The position numbers and the translations under genes were made by a program. From positions 62,001-126,000 of the forward strand of contig NZ_MWPQ01000055.1 of NCBI RefSeq assembly GCF_002028545.1: a DNA stretch of 64,000 bases. The letters are read 5' to 3'. The notes below the pieces were generated by a model. That model saw nothing but the letters and a program-made list of their open reading frames with translations, made no database searches and was not told the origin of the DNA. This document shows positions 8,826 to 18,573 of the stretch, piece by piece. How positions within the stretch are numbered: position 1 is the stretch's first letter; each line of letters opens with the position of its first letter. Source of the stretch: Nitrobacter vulgaris (lineage in GTDB: Bacteria; Pseudomonadota; Alphaproteobacteria; Rhizobiales; Xanthobacteraceae).

Positions 8826-9697
8826 TAGGCCACCGACGCGAACAGCGCCGGATCGAAGGTACCTTCATATTCGAATACGGCCGGACCGGTCATCAGCACA
8901 TGATCGTCGCGCTCGCGCCATTCGACGGTCAGGCTGCCGCCGGGAAGCGCGACATGGACGATGCGATTGGCCCGCTTGAGCCGCACCGCCGCCACCGCCG
9001 TTGCGCAGGCAGCCGAACCGCAAGCCTTCGTCAGGCCCGCGCCCCGCTCCCAGGTCCGCATCGTGATGTGATCGCGATCTACGATATGCGCCAGCGTGAT
9101 GTTGGCGCGCTCGGGAAAGACCGGATGGTTTTCCAGCAGCGGCCCGAAACGGGCGAGATCGTAGACATCGATGTCGTCGACCCAGAAGATCGCGTGGGGA
9201 TTACCCATGCTAACCACGGACGGCGAATGAAGCACCGGTGCGTCGATCGGCCCAATTTGTAACTCGATATAGCGGGTATCGCGGAATTCCTCGGCGAGCG
9301 GAATGTCCCTCCAGTCGAATTTTGGCGATCCCATGTCGACGGTGTAGAGACCAGGCGCGGAGTCTCGCCAGCAGTTCAAAAGACCGGCGCGCGTTTCGAA
9401 GGTCAGCGCGGCCTTACCTGTCGCCTCGAAGATCTGGCGCGCCACACAGCGCATGCCGTTGCCGCACGCATTGGCTTCCGAGCCATCATTATTGTAGATG
9501 CGAACGAAGGCCTCGGTGCCCGATGTCCGCGGGGGCTGCAGAACCATCAATTGATCATAGGGAACGCCCGCCGGTGATGCGACAGCACGCGCCTCCTCGG
9601 CCGAGACCGCGGCGGAGCTGTCGCGAAGATCGACAACGACGATCTCGTTGCCGATCCCATTCATCTTGCTGAAAGCATGATTTGCGAGCGCGCCCAT
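8825..9697 (-). CDS. dapF: Diaminopimelate epimerase
   Basis: 290 residues; interconverts LL- and meso-diaminopimelate for lysine and peptidoglycan synthesis. The two catalytic Cys of the proton relay are visible: Cys78 in NACGNGMRC and Cys226 in KACGSAACA, together with the N-terminal KMNGIGNE block. Length is normal. It is the first gene of a dapF-mtaB operon and divergent from the GyrI-like/SIMPL pair across a 282-bp region. Confidence 0.97.
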   Translation of the reverse strand: MGALANHAFSKMNGIGNEIVVVDLRDSSAAVSAEEARAVASPAGVPYDQLMVLQPPRTSGTEAFVRIYNNDGSEANACGNGMRCVARQIFEATGKAALTFETRAGLLNCWRDSAPGLYTVDMGSPKFDWRDIPLAEEFRDTRYIELQIGPIDAPVLHSPSVVSMGNPHAIFWVDDIDVYDLARFGPLLENHPVFPERANITLAHIVDRDHITMRTWERGAGLTKACGSAACATAVAAVRLKRANRIVHVALPGGSLTVEWRERDDHVLMTGPAVFEYEGTFDPALFASVA

Positions 9698-9979
9698 TGG
9701 TTTTCCAGTTTCCGGCGTTCATTTTCCGGCATCCGCCTTCCGCGACTTTATATGGCGAATGCGCGCCGGTTGACCAGTGTCACTCACGACCGCCATCGCT
9801 AACGCAAATCCGTGTCGGCGCCCCACACCCGCCACGATGCGGCATGACATATCTGTTTTGTTCTGTCATGGGATGAACGTCAGCGTCGCGTGTTAAGCAT
9901 CGTAATAAGTCAGCCCGTAACAGCGGCTAAGGACCGGGTCTCGCGGACATCGGTCAGCACGACCAGGGAGACCCTACCA

Positions 9980-10708
9980 ATGAATCGCCCCCGCCCTTTT
10001 TGCCGATTCGCGATCGCAATGATCCCAGCGACCTTGATGTTCGGGCTCTCTGCCGTGATGGCCGAGACGCCGTCCGCGACACCTCCCGGCGCGACTGCGC
10101 CGGCCGCAGAGGCTCCACCAGCCACACCTACCCCACCCGGAACGACGACACCGGCCACGCCGGTCCCGCCCCCTGCCGAAGTGCAGACGCCGAAAAATCC
10201 GACCGCCGAAGCCCCGAAGCCGCCGGTGACCGCGCCCGTGCAGACGGCCGATCCTTTCGGCGAAGAACATACGCTGGCCCCGAAGACCGTCCTGACGTTG
10301 CGCAACAACGCCACCTGGGAAAACGCATTCGAGACGCTCATTGATTCGTTCAAGTCGCTGGCCGCCGTTCTCGACAAGCAGGGCATCAAGCCTGCCGGCA
10401 ACATGATGATCGTCTATACCTCAACGGACGATAACGGCTTCTCGTTTCTGGCGGAAATCCCCCTCGATCAAGAGATCAGGGATCTGCCCAAGAACGTCAG
10501 CATGGGTAAATCACCGGAGGGCAAGGCGCTGAAGTTCGTACATCGCGGCTCCTACGACAACATGGACAACACCTATGAGGCGATTACGAATACCCTCGAC
10601 GACAAGAAGCTTGAGGCCAAGGACACCTTCATCGAGGAGTACAAGACCGATCCATTGAAGACCGAGGAAGACAATCTGATCATTGATGTCTATGTCCCGC
10701 TGAAATGA
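9980..10708 (+). CDS. Secreted protein with Pro-rich linker and GyrI-like domain
   Basis: 242 residues from ATG 9980, with AGGGAG upstream and a signal peptide (FAIAMIPATLMFGLSAVMA). A Pro/Ala/Thr-rich spacer runs from about 31 to 88. The C-terminal 150 residues resemble the GyrI-like (AraC effector-binding) fold: MMIVYTSTDDNGFSFLAEIPL, then VHRGSYDNMDNTYEAITNTL and a final DNLIIDVYVPLK. An exported copy may bind a small hydrophobic ligand or be purely structural. It overlaps the next gene by four bases (ATGA). The upstream gap contains an inverted repeat (9843-9849 / 9864-9870, CATGACA/TGTCATG). Confidence 0.82.
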   Translation: MNRPRPFCRFAIAMIPATLMFGLSAVMAETPSATPPGATAPAAEAPPATPTPPGTTTPATPVPPPAEVQTPKNPTAEAPKPPVTAPVQTADPFGEEHTLAPKTVLTLRNNATWENAFETLIDSFKSLAAVLDKQGIKPAGNMMIVYTSTDDNGFSFLAEIPLDQEIRDLPKNVSMGKSPEGKALKFVHRGSYDNMDNTYEAITNTLDDKKLEAKDTFIEEYKTDPLKTEEDNLIIDVYVPLK

Positions 10709-11421
10709 GAACCGTCATGCAGAACCGGATCCAGCTCGCCATCGCCGCTGCTACTATCGCCGCTTTGATCTCGGTGCCCGCGCAAGCCGATGTGCCACCA
10801 CCAGCAATCTCGGTAACCGGTGAGGCCACAATCTCCGCGCCGCCCGATCTTGCTCAGATCGAGGCAGGGGTCACGACCGACGCCAAGAATGCGCGCGACG
10901 CGTTCGAAGCCAACAATGCCGCCATGGGCAAGGTGCTCGCGGCGCTGAAAAGCGCGGGCATCGCCGAAAAAGACTATCAGACCTCGCAGTTGTCGCTGCA
11001 GCCACAATTTACCAATCAAAATCGCTCGGGATCCAACGTCCTCTCCGGCTACCGCGCCACCAACCGCGTCACCGTCAAGCTGCGTGACATCAGCAAAATG
11101 GCCGGGGTGATCGATGCGGTCACCGCGGCCGGCGCCAACGACATCGGCAGTATCAATTTCATGGTCTCCAACGCATCGAAGCTGCTCGACGACGCGCGGG
11201 CCGAGGCGATCGTCGACGCCCGGCGCAAGGCGGAGATCTATGCCAAGGCTGCGGGCGTCTCGCTCGGCGGGCCGATCAGCATTGCGGAGCACGGGAGCGC
11301 GGTGCCGGTGATGTACCGCCGTGCTGCGGCGCCGATGGCCGCGGAGGCCGCCATCGCGCCCGGCGAAGAAACGCTCCGCGTGACGGTCGGCGTCTCCTGG
11401 GAGATCAAGGGGGCGCCATAA
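10705..11421 (+). CDS. SIMPL-domain (DUF541) periplasmic protein
   Basis: 238 residues: signal peptide (AIAAATIAALISVPAQA), then a complete SIMPL domain with the characteristic ISVTGEATISAPPDLAQIE start, a central GYRATNRVTVKLRDI block and DARRKAEIYAKAAGVSLG near the end. Family members (E. coli YggE, BP26 of Brucella) are oligomeric envelope proteins of poorly defined role, some linked to oxidative stress. Its ATG overlaps the stop of the upstream gene, so both are probably made together. Confidence 0.93.
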   Translation: MRTVMQNRIQLAIAAATIAALISVPAQADVPPPAISVTGEATISAPPDLAQIEAGVTTDAKNARDAFEANNAAMGKVLAALKSAGIAEKDYQTSQLSLQPQFTNQNRSGSNVLSGYRATNRVTVKLRDISKMAGVIDAVTAAGANDIGSINFMVSNASKLLDDARAEAIVDARRKAEIYAKAAGVSLGGPISIAEHGSAVPVMYRRAAAPMAAEAAIAPGEETLRVTVGVSWEIKGAP

Positions 11422-11442
11422 GGCGTGGCCCGCCCGATCAGC

Positions 11443-11470
11443 TTGACTCGGGCAAGCCGGTGCCTATAAA
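11443..11470 (+). promoter_or_regulatory. Sigma-70-like promoter candidate TTGACT-N16-TATAAA
   Basis: TTGACT (11443-11448) and TATAAA (11465-11470) are spaced by 16 bp, close to the vegetative consensus and unusually good for this GC-rich genome. It lies 287 bp before the ffh start, so transcripts would carry a long structured leader or a separate small RNA. Confidence 0.5.
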
Positions 11471-11756
11471 TCCGCCCGAATTCTCGAAAAGACTTCCTTT
11501 TCGACCCGCCGACCGGCCGCAGGGGCCGGAGGTCAACGCCCGACAGCGCTGTGCGCCCTCGGGCGTAGTTGTGTTTTGGAATGACTGTTGATTTTGGCGA
11601 TCGCCAAAAATCAACACGCTATAGCTCTGGGGTGAGCGTTTTCTCCCGCGAATCCCGCGGATGAGTTGAGCGCGGTACCTAGGTCCCCTACCGCCGTGAA
11701 GACGCGGCGACCTCTCCCCGCAGAAGAGCAGGGCGAGGTAAAAAGGAAAAGCAGGC
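11471..11756 (+). other. Non-coding leader with four successive stem-loops upstream of ffh
   Basis: No plausible gene. Four inverted repeats follow the promoter at 11443: TCGAAAAG/CTTTTCGA (11484-11504), CCGGCC/GGCCGG (11513-11529), CGCCCGA/TCGGGCG (11537-11565) and a nearly perfect 31-bp palindrome at 11586-11616 with arms TGTTGATTTTGGCG and CGCCAAAAATCAACA. The rest, to the ffh ribosome site, shows nothing clear. It could be a small RNA or a structured 5' UTR; I do not recognise it as SRP RNA or 6S RNA. Confidence 0.45.
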
Positions 11757-13292
11757 ATGTTCGACAATCTGTCGGAACGGCTCGGCGGCATTCTCGATCG
11801 GCTGACGCGGCGCGGCGCGCTGACGGAAGCCGATGTCGATGCCGCCATGCGCGAGGTGCGCCGGGCCCTGCTGGAGGCCGACGTCTCGCTCGACGTGGTG
11901 CGCAGTTTTACCGACAAGGTCCGCGAACAGGCGGTCGGCGCCACCGTCGTTAAGTCGGTGACGCCGGGCCAGATGGTGGTGAAGATCGTTCATGACGAAC
12001 TGATCGCCACGCTCGGTTCCGATGGCCAGACCATCGATCTCAATGCCGTGCCGCCGATCATCATCATGATGGTCGGCCTGCAAGGCTCGGGCAAGACCAC
12101 CACAACCGCTAAACTGGCGCGGCGGCTGACCGAGCGGGATAAACGCAAAGTCCTGATGGCCTCGCTCGACATCTATCGTCCGGCGGCGATGGAGCAACTC
12201 GCGGTGCTCGGACGCGATCTCGACATCAAGACGCTACCAATCGTCGCAGGGCAAAAACCTGAGCAGATCGCTCGCCGCGCGCTGGAGGCCGGCAAGCTCG
12301 GCGGCTACGACGTGGTGCTGCTCGACACCGCCGGCCGCACCACGCTCGATGACGAGATGATGTCGGAGGCGGCGAACATCAAAACCGCCGCCCACCCCCA
12401 CGAAGTGCTGCTAGTCGCGGATTCGCTGACCGGACAGGATGCGGTCAATCTCGCGCGGTCGTTCGATGAGCGCGTCGGCCTCACCGGCATCGTACTGACC
12501 CGCGTCGACGGCGACGGTCGCGGCGGCGCCGCGCTGTCGATGCGTCAAGTCACCGGCAAGCCGATCAAGCTGATCGGCACCGGCGAAAAGACCGACGCGC
12601 TGGAGGATTTCCATCCCTCGCGTATCGCCGGCCGCATCCTCGGCATGGGCGACGTGGTCTCGCTGGTCGAAAAGGCTTCCGCCAACATCGATGCCGAAAA
12701 GGCCGCGCGCACCACCGAAAGGATGCGCAAGGGCCAGTTCGACCTCAACGACATGCGCGAGCAGTTGCTGCAGATGTCCAAAATGGGCGGCATCTCCGGC
12801 CTGATGGGCATGATGCCCGGCGTCTCAAAGATGAAAAACCAGATGGCCGCGGCCGGCCTCGACGACAGGATCATCAAGCGTCAGGTCGCCGTGATCGACT
12901 CGATGACACGGCAGGAGCGCAAGCATCCCGAAATCCTCAAAGCCAGCCGCAAGCGGCGCATCGCCGCCGGTGCCGGCCAGAAGGTCGAGGAGATCAACAA
13001 GCTCCTCAAGATGCATCGCGGCATGGCCGACATGATGAAGATGATGGGGACCGGCAAGCGCGGCCCCCTCGCCGGCATCGCGCAGGCCATGGGCTTCGGC
13101 GGCGGCATGCCGAGTCCCGAGCAGATGAAAGCGCTTGCGGAGAAAATGCCGAAAGGCGCGGACGGCCTGCCGCAATTGCCGAAGGATCTGCCGGCCGGAT
13201 TGCGCGGTGGCCTGCCAAATCTTCCCGGCCTCACCGGACTGACCGGCAAGCCGACGCTGCCCGGTCTCGGCTTCCCCCGGAAGAAGAAATGA
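11757..13292 (+). CDS. ffh: Signal recognition particle protein Ffh
   Basis: 511 residues. N domain 1-95; GTPase G1 at 108-115 in GLQGSGKTTTTAKL, DTAGRT near 190 and TRVDGDGRGG; then a Met-rich M domain from about 328 (MREQLLQMSKMGGISGLMGMMPG) and a long Gly/Pro/Leu-rich tail ending in RKKK. It binds signal peptides and 4.5S RNA and delivers nascent membrane proteins to FtsY. It precedes rpsP by 78 bp with no terminator seen, so it may lead the rpsP-rimM-trmD-rplS operon. Confidence 0.97.
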   Translation: MFDNLSERLGGILDRLTRRGALTEADVDAAMREVRRALLEADVSLDVVRSFTDKVREQAVGATVVKSVTPGQMVVKIVHDELIATLGSDGQTIDLNAVPPIIIMMVGLQGSGKTTTTAKLARRLTERDKRKVLMASLDIYRPAAMEQLAVLGRDLDIKTLPIVAGQKPEQIARRALEAGKLGGYDVVLLDTAGRTTLDDEMMSEAANIKTAAHPHEVLLVADSLTGQDAVNLARSFDERVGLTGIVLTRVDGDGRGGAALSMRQVTGKPIKLIGTGEKTDALEDFHPSRIAGRILGMGDVVSLVEKASANIDAEKAARTTERMRKGQFDLNDMREQLLQMSKMGGISGLMGMMPGVSKMKNQMAAAGLDDRIIKRQVAVIDSMTRQERKHPEILKASRKRRIAAGAGQKVEEINKLLKMHRGMADMMKMMGTGKRGPLAGIAQAMGFGGGMPSPEQMKALAEKMPKGADGLPQLPKDLPAGLRGGLPNLPGLTGLTGKPTLPGLGFPRKKK

Positions 13293-13370
13293 GACGAACG
13301 GCTTCACACATTTCGCCAACGCTATAACGACACAACAAACTCACCAGACAGACTTCAAAAGGAGAACCTT

Positions 13371-13703
13371 ATGCCCGTCGTGATCCGCCTCGCCCGTGCC
13401 GGCACCAAAAAGCGGCCGGTTTATCATGTCGTCGCCGCGGATTCGCGTTATCCGCGCGATGGCCGTTTCATCGAACGGCTCGGTCATTTCAATCCGTTGA
13501 TGCCGAAGGACAATGCCGACCGGCTCAAGCTCGACCTCGACAAGGTCAAGGCCTGGCTCGCCAAGGGCGCGCAGCCGTCGGACCGCGTTGCCCGTTTCCT
13601 TGATGCTGCCGGCGTCAAGAAGCGCACGCCACGCAACAACCCCGTGAAGGCCGTGCCGCGCAAGGAGCGCAAGGCGCAGGCCGAAGCCGCCGCGAAGTCC
13701 TGA
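13371..13703 (+). CDS. rpsP: 30S ribosomal protein S16
   Basis: 110 residues starting [20 protein letters not shown], the invariant S16 beginning, followed by [14 protein letters not shown] and the conserved [19 protein letters not shown] helix. The basic C-terminal extension is typical of Rhizobiales. A strong AAGGAGAACCTT ribosome site precedes the ATG. First gene of the classic rpsP-rimM-trmD-rplS group. Confidence 0.97.
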
Positions 13704-13715
13704 GGCTGAAGCGGC

Positions 13716-14249
13716 ATGACGGCGCGCGTGTGCGTCGCCCGGATCGGCGCCGCGCATGGCCTGCGCGGCGAGGTGCGGCTGTGGACCTTCACGGAAGACC
13801 CGATGTCGGTGACGCAATACGGCCCGCTCTCGACGAAAGATGGCGCGCGGCAGCTTGAAGTAACGCACGCGCGCGCGGCCAAGGATCACCTCGTTGCAAC
13901 GCTCACGGACGTGACCACGCGCGAGGAGGCCGAGCGGCTCAACGGCGTCGAACTCTACGTCGCACGCGACAAACTGCCCGATACGGACGAAGGCGAATTT
14001 TACCACGCCGATCTCATCGGTCTCGCCGCCTTTGATGCGGCGGGCGCGATGATCGGAACGGTCGCCGCCGTTCACAACTTCGGCGCAGGCGACATCATCG
14101 AGATCGCGCGTGCGCACGGTCCGACCCTGATGCTGCCGTTCACCGATGCCGTGGTGCCGACCGTGGACATCGCCGGCGGACGCGTGGTGATCGAGATGCC
14201 CGGCGAGATCGATGGCGATGAGCCGGATTCCGGCTCTCCAGGCATTTGA
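13716..14249 (+). CDS. rimM: 16S rRNA processing protein RimM
   Basis: 177 residues. The N-terminal barrel has [20 protein letters not shown], and the PRC-type C-terminal domain has [21 protein letters not shown] and [14 protein letters not shown], ending in the usual acidic tail. RimM binds S19 and helps mature the 30S head. It lies 12 bp after rpsP. Its stop overlaps the frame of the next small gene. Confidence 0.96.
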   Translation: MTARVCVARIGAAHGLRGEVRLWTFTEDPMSVTQYGPLSTKDGARQLEVTHARAAKDHLVATLTDVTTREEAERLNGVELYVARDKLPDTDEGEFYHADLIGLAAFDAAGAMIGTVAAVHNFGAGDIIEIARAHGPTLMLPFTDAVVPTVDIAGGRVVIEMPGEIDGDEPDSGSPGI

Positions 14250-14263
14250 TAACGGAGGCAAAT

Positions 14264-14509
14264 TTGCAGCTTGAGCCTCACGACGATCTTAATCGCATAA
14301 TCCTTTCTTTCGTCAGAAGCGATTGGCGGAAAGTTGCATTCGTCGTTGGAAGTGTTTTGCACTGGTACGAGGATCGCCAAATCAAAATGGACGATCAAGA
14401 GATCATGAAGAAAATCCTTGCTTTGATCGATACCAAGAAGATTGAAAGTCAAGGAGATATCTTGGATTGGAAACGCAGCGAAGTCCGCGTCGTACAGTCA
14501 GATAGCTAG
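14264..14509 (+). CDS. DUF3658-like small protein inserted in the rimM-trmD operon
   Basis: 81 residues from a TTG start at 14264, chosen because GGAGG (14254-14258) lies 5 nt before it; an earlier in-frame TTG at 14246 lacks a site. The protein matches the pattern I know from DUF3658 C-terminal domains: SDWRKVAFVVGSVL, an acidic helical stretch, then IMKKILALIDTKKIESQGDI and a closing EVRVV. It may form a small winged-helix-like module. It is clearly more AT-rich than its neighbours, and this position is normally rimM directly followed by trmD, so it looks like an insertion. Function unknown. Confidence 0.72.
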   Translation: MQLEPHDDLNRIILSFVRSDWRKVAFVVGSVLHWYEDRQIKMDDQEIMKKILALIDTKKIESQGDILDWKRSEVRVVQSDS

Positions 14510-14539
14510 GATAATTCCTCTGATGCGATCCGCGGACTA

Positions 14540-15259
14540 ATGACTTGGCGCGCGACCGTCCTGACCCTGTTTCCCGAGATGTTTCCGGGGCCGCTCGGCA
14601 TCAGCCTCGCCGGAAAAGCGCTGACGACCCGCTTATGGGCGCTCGACATTCACGACATCCGCAGTTCCGCCACCGACCGCCACCGCAGCGTCGATGATAC
14701 CCCGGCCGGCGGCGGCCCGGGTATGGTGCTGCGTGCCGACGTGCTGGCCAAGGCCATCGACTCAGTGGAGACCTCGCCGGACCGACCGCGCCTTCTGATG
14801 AGTCCGCGCGGTCGGCCATTGACCCAGTCGTGGGTGATGGAACTCGCGGCCGGTCCCGGGCCGCTGATCGTCTGCGGACGCTTCGAAGGGGTGGACCAGC
14901 GGGTCATTGAAGCCCGCGGGCTCGAGGAGGTGTCGATCGGAGATTATGTGCTGTCGGGAGGGGAAATCGCGGCGATGGCGCTGATCGACGCTTGCGTCCG
15001 GCTTTTGCCGGGGGTGATGGGCAAGGCAGAATCGGGTGAGGATGAAAGTTTTTCGCACGGGCTTCTGGAATATCCCCAGTACACTCGCCCGCAGGACTTC
15101 GAGGGCCGGCCGATCCCGGACGTTCTGCTGTCCGGCGACCATGCCAAGGTGGCCGGTTGGCGGAGGTCGGCGTCGGAAGCTTTGACGGAGGCGCGCCGTC
15201 CGGACCTCTGGGCGGCAAGGAACAGGCAAAATCCGCCAAAAAGCAAGACAGACGGGTGA
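14540..15259 (+). CDS. trmD: tRNA (guanine37-N1)-methyltransferase TrmD
   Basis: 239 residues; makes m1G37 and prevents +1 frameshifting. SPOUT trefoil-knot motifs are present: [47 protein letters not shown] and the SAM-binding [21 protein letters not shown]. The C-terminal domain carries [15 protein letters not shown] and [14 protein letters not shown]. It begins 30 bp after the DUF3658 gene and is followed by a 224-bp stretch holding a palindromic repeat before rplS. Confidence 0.97.
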   Translation: MTWRATVLTLFPEMFPGPLGISLAGKALTTRLWALDIHDIRSSATDRHRSVDDTPAGGGPGMVLRADVLAKAIDSVETSPDRPRLLMSPRGRPLTQSWVMELAAGPGPLIVCGRFEGVDQRVIEARGLEEVSIGDYVLSGGEIAAMALIDACVRLLPGVMGKAESGEDESFSHGLLEYPQYTRPQDFEGRPIPDVLLSGDHAKVAGWRRSASEALTEARRPDLWAARNRQNPPKSKTDG

Positions 15260-15302
15260 CAACGCGCCCGCTTTGCCGTATAGGAGCCCAAATCCGCGCA
15301 GC

Positions 15303-15412
15303 GAGCATTTTCAGGCAAAGTGGAATCCGGTTTGCCTTTAGAAAATGCTCTAGCTCGTTGAGCTGTGCGTATTCTTTTCGCAAAACCGGGTATCCACTTT
15401 TGCGAAATGCGC
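15303..15412. repeat. Extragenic palindromic repeat, family A, within the trmD-rplS gap
   Basis: Nested inverted repeats: GAGCATTTTC (15303-15312) with GAAAATGCTC (15341-15350), and a block from 15315 to 15335 (arm ending TCCGGTTTGC) that pairs with 15380-15403 (GCAAAACCGGG...CCACTTTTGC). A close relative is at 26197-26295. Such elements are common between genes in this bacterial family. Here it sits inside a ribosomal operon. Confidence 0.75.
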
Positions 15413-15483
15413 GCCACTGGACAGACGAATTCCGCGCAGCCCCCTCAAACGGCCGGAGGGGCGCGCCGCCGATGGAGATTTCG

Positions 15484-15864
15484 ATGAACATCATTCAGCA
15501 GCTCGAAAAAGAGCAGTTCGACAAGCTGTCGGCGACCAAGACCATTCCGGAGTTCGGCCCCGGCGACACCGTGATTGTCAACGTCAAGGTGGTGGAAGGC
15601 GAGCGGACCCGCGTGCAGGCCTATGAAGGCGTCTGCATCGGCCGCTCCGGCGGCGGACTCAATGAGAGCTTCACGGTCCGCAAGATTTCCTACGGCGAGG
15701 GCGTCGAGCGCGTGTTTCCGGTGATGTCGCCGATGATCGACTCCATCAAGGTGGTGCGCCGCGGCAAGGTGCGTCGCGCCAAGCTGTACTATCTGCGCAA
15801 ACTGCGCGGCAAGTCGGCCCGCATTGTTGAGAAGAAGACGGACCGCGCGGCCGCGACGAGCTGA
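15484..15864 (+). CDS. rplS: 50S ribosomal protein L19
   Basis: 126 residues starting [11 protein letters not shown], with the L19 blocks [51 protein letters not shown] and [16 protein letters not shown] chose ATG 15484, with GGAG 6 nt upstream, over long upstream frames that have no similarity. Last gene of the rpsP operon, followed by a clear terminator. Confidence 0.97.
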   Translation: MNIIQQLEKEQFDKLSATKTIPEFGPGDTVIVNVKVVEGERTRVQAYEGVCIGRSGGGLNESFTVRKISYGEGVERVFPVMSPMIDSIKVVRRGKVRRAKLYYLRKLRGKSARIVEKKTDRAAATS

Positions 15865-15895
15865 GCGCAGGCCGACTCGCTTCCAAGGTTTCCGA

Positions 15896-15922
15896 AAGCG
15901 CGGCGCCGGCCGCGCTTTTTTA
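15896..15922 (+). terminator. Rho-independent terminator after rplS
   Basis: Stem AAGCGCGG (15896-15903) / CCGCGCTT (15910-15917) with a six-base loop, followed by a run of T. It ends the rpsP-rimM-trmD-rplS operon. The remaining sequence up to leuC at 16200 shows only a short unsupported frame. Confidence 0.85.
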
Positions 15923-16199
15923 TTGCCGCGAGCACGACTATCTATCGGGAACGCTGTCGGCCGTTTGATTGTCGCGGCGGCTACCGCCATGGTAAAAGAC
16001 ACAATGAATACGGATCAGATCAGCAGCGACATCGGCCGGTTCACAGCCCGCATCGTGCTCGACGACCGCAGCCGTTTGCCCGGACGCTTCTTCGGACGGT
16101 TCGCGACTTCGGCGACCTGAGGCCGCTCACTCGCGTCGGTGATTGTCTCGCGCGCCTCCTCGCGCGACCTGCTCAAAGAATTCCAATAGGTTTACGTCC

Positions 16200-17606
16200 A
16201 TGTCCAAACCGACAACCCTGTACGACAAGATCTGGAACGATCATCTGGTGCATGAGGCCGAGGACGGCACCTGTTTGATCTACATCGACCGTCACCTCGT
16301 CCATGAAGTGACGTCACCTCAGGCATTTGAAGGCCTGCGCGTAGCCGGACGCAAGGTTCATGCGCCGGAGAAGACGCTCGCGGTGGTTGATCACAACGTA
16401 CCGACCACCGATCGCTCAAAACCCAATCCCGATCCAGAGAGCGCCGAGCAGATCGCCACGCTGGCACAGAACGCCAGGGATTTCGGCATCGAGTACTACA
16501 ACGAGTTCGACAAGCGACAGGGCATCGTTCACGTGATCGGCCCCGAGCAGGGCTTCACCCTGCCCGGCACCACCATCGTCTGCGGGGACAGCCACACTTC
16601 GACCCACGGCGCGTTCGGTGCACTGGCACACGGCATCGGTACTTCCGAGGTCGAACATGTGCTGGCGACCCAGACGCTGATCCAGAAAAAAGCGAAGAAC
16701 ATGCGCGCAGTGGTCGACGGCAAGCTGCCGGACGGCGTCACCGCCAAGGACATCGTCCTCGCCATCATCGGCGAGATCGGCACCGCGGGCGGAACCGGCT
16801 ACGTACTGGAGTATGCCGGCGAGGCGGTGCGCGCGCTGTCGATGGAAGGCCGCATGACGGTGTGCAACATGTCGATTGAGGGCGGTGCGCGCGCCGGCCT
16901 CATAGCGCCGGACGAGAAGGCATACGAATTCCTGAAAGGCCGGCCGAAAACGCCGAAGGGCGCCAATTGGGATGCGGCGATGCGATACTGGGAGACGCTG
17001 CGCAGCGACGACGGTGCGCATTTCGATCACGAGATACGGCTCGACGCCGCCAGGCTGCCGCCGATCGTGACCTGGGGCACCAGTCCTGAGGACGTGATCG
17101 CGGTAACCGGCAAGGTGCCGAACCCCGCCGACATCGCGGACGAGGCCAAGCGGCTTTCGAAGGAACGTGCGCTGCACTACATGGGCTTGAGCCCTGGCAC
17201 GAGAATTACCGACATCAAGCTTGACCGCGTCTTCATCGGCTCCTGCACCAACGGTCGCATCGAAGACTTGCGCGCCGCTGCGAAGATCGCGGATGGCCGG
17301 ACGGTCAACGGCAACGTCAATGCCATGGTCGTACCCGGTTCAGGATTGGTGAAGGAACAGGCGGAGGCAGAAGGCCTCGACAAGATCTTCATCAAGGCTG
17401 GTTTCGAATGGCGCGAGCCTGGCTGCTCGATGTGCCTTGCGATGAATCCCGACAAACTGAAGCCGGATGAACGCTGCGCTTCGACCTCGAATCGCAATTT
17501 CGAGGGTCGGCAAGGTTTCAAGGGCCGCACACATCTCGTGTCGCCCTCAATGGCGGCAGCGGCTGCAATCGCAGGACATTTCGTCGATATCCGCGAATGG
17601 CATTGA
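16200..17606 (+). CDS. leuC: 3-isopropylmalate dehydratase large subunit
   Basis: 468 residues; with LeuD isomerises 2- to 3-isopropylmalate in leucine synthesis. Aconitase-family features: [10 protein letters not shown] start, [37 protein letters not shown], and the three [4Fe-4S] ligands in GSCTNGR and PGCSMC. The start at 16200 gives the standard N-terminus; the frame is open upstream to 16143 without similarity. leuD is 3 kb away, separated by unrelated small genes, which is normal in this family of bacteria. Confidence 0.97.
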   Translation: MSKPTTLYDKIWNDHLVHEAEDGTCLIYIDRHLVHEVTSPQAFEGLRVAGRKVHAPEKTLAVVDHNVPTTDRSKPNPDPESAEQIATLAQNARDFGIEYYNEFDKRQGIVHVIGPEQGFTLPGTTIVCGDSHTSTHGAFGALAHGIGTSEVEHVLATQTLIQKKAKNMRAVVDGKLPDGVTAKDIVLAIIGEIGTAGGTGYVLEYAGEAVRALSMEGRMTVCNMSIEGGARAGLIAPDEKAYEFLKGRPKTPKGANWDAAMRYWETLRSDDGAHFDHEIRLDAARLPPIVTWGTSPEDVIAVTGKVPNPADIADEAKRLSKERALHYMGLSPGTRITDIKLDRVFIGSCTNGRIEDLRAAAKIADGRTVNGNVNAMVVPGSGLVKEQAEAEGLDKIFIKAGFEWREPGCSMCLAMNPDKLKPDERCASTSNRNFEGRQGFKGRTHLVSPSMAAAAAIAGHFVDIREWH

Positions 17607-17952
17607 GCGTTCTTTCGCTCAGCGGTGTTAAGCCGGCTCCGGACGAGACGACGGAGGGATCGATAACTCGAAAGAAAGTTATTACCGCAGTTCGCGCGAT
17701 GGTCTTGCACTCGACACCGCAATGAAGCACAACACAGCCGTGTGATCGAGGCGAGCGTGCCGCGTCGCTTTTTGTCGAACGAAACAGGTGTCCGGAAACC
17801 CCGTGCACATTCGTCTGGCAAGGCGGGCCTTCCGATCAGTTCCGCTCGATCACCGATCGAACAAGCTATCAACGAGGATGCGACGGCGAATCAAGCTTGC
17901 CTCAACTGGTGGGTTGCCTTCGCCGGAAAATTCCGTCAGTCGTAACGACGTC
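17607..17952 (+). other. Intergenic region after leuC, nothing recognised
   Basis: 346 bp without a supported gene. A weak hairpin (TGAGCG/CGCTCA) overlaps the leuC stop. The frame of the next gene is open through much of the region, but there is no ribosome site or composition to support extension upstream of 17953. Confidence 0.5.
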
Positions 17953-18462
17953 ATGAAAACAGCCAAGACCAAAACCCCTGCCCGCAAGGCAGAAAAAATG
18001 TCGCGCCCATCCGGCAATACGAAGGCATCGGCAAAGACGCCCACAAGGACGCCTGCCAAGCTGGCGTCCGCAAAAGTCAAAGTCGCGAGGCCGGTGGAGG
18101 TCGTGAAGAGCAGCAGCAAGGCCGCGCCGCGTGCGGCTGAGAAGCCGATTGTGACCACGCCGCGCGATGCTCTGACCTTGCCGCTGAAACCGGCTCCCAC
18201 AATTACCGCGCCGATTCCGGCGCCCACGGCTGTGCCGCCGACGCCTGCCGCTACGACGACCAAACAACCGGTATCCCGTCCGGTCCTGCGTGCCGACGTG
18301 CCGCCCGAAGCCGGCTTTACGCTGCAGGTGGATGGGCATTTCAAAAACCAGTTCGAGACGCTGGCCCAGGCGAAGCAGGCCGCGACCGACTTAAAGTCAC
18401 GTTTTCCGATCCTGCGTATCGAAATCTACGATGCGGCGAAGAAAGCGCGGTTACCGATCTGA
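17953..18462 (+). CDS. Lys/Ala/Pro-rich protein with small conserved C-terminal domain
   Basis: 169 residues. The first 115 are low complexity, rich in Lys, Ala, Thr and Pro (KTAKTKTPARKAEK...), as in histone-like or nucleoid-tail proteins. The last 55 look folded (GFTLQVDGHFKNQFETLAQA, then KQAATDLKSRFPILRIEIYD) and could be a small alpha/beta module. No signal peptide. ATG 17953 is chosen as the first start before the Lys-rich part; ATG 17878 is possible. I do not recognise the family. Confidence 0.6.
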   Translation: MKTAKTKTPARKAEKMSRPSGNTKASAKTPTRTPAKLASAKVKVARPVEVVKSSSKAAPRAAEKPIVTTPRDALTLPLKPAPTITAPIPAPTAVPPTPAATTTKQPVSRPVLRADVPPEAGFTLQVDGHFKNQFETLAQAKQAATDLKSRFPILRIEIYDAAKKARLPI

Positions 18463-18573
18463 TCGGCATTGACACCGACTCCGTCGACCTGGCGTCGGAT
18501 ATTTCAGCTTTTTTCCAGCCTACAGAGAAAATATGCGATCCGATTTGGATGAGTTGCGAGAGCAGCCCTCACC

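Noticed and set aside
15992-16120. 43-codon frame before leuC
   Set aside because: Short, no ribosome site, no similarity; it follows the rplS terminator directly.
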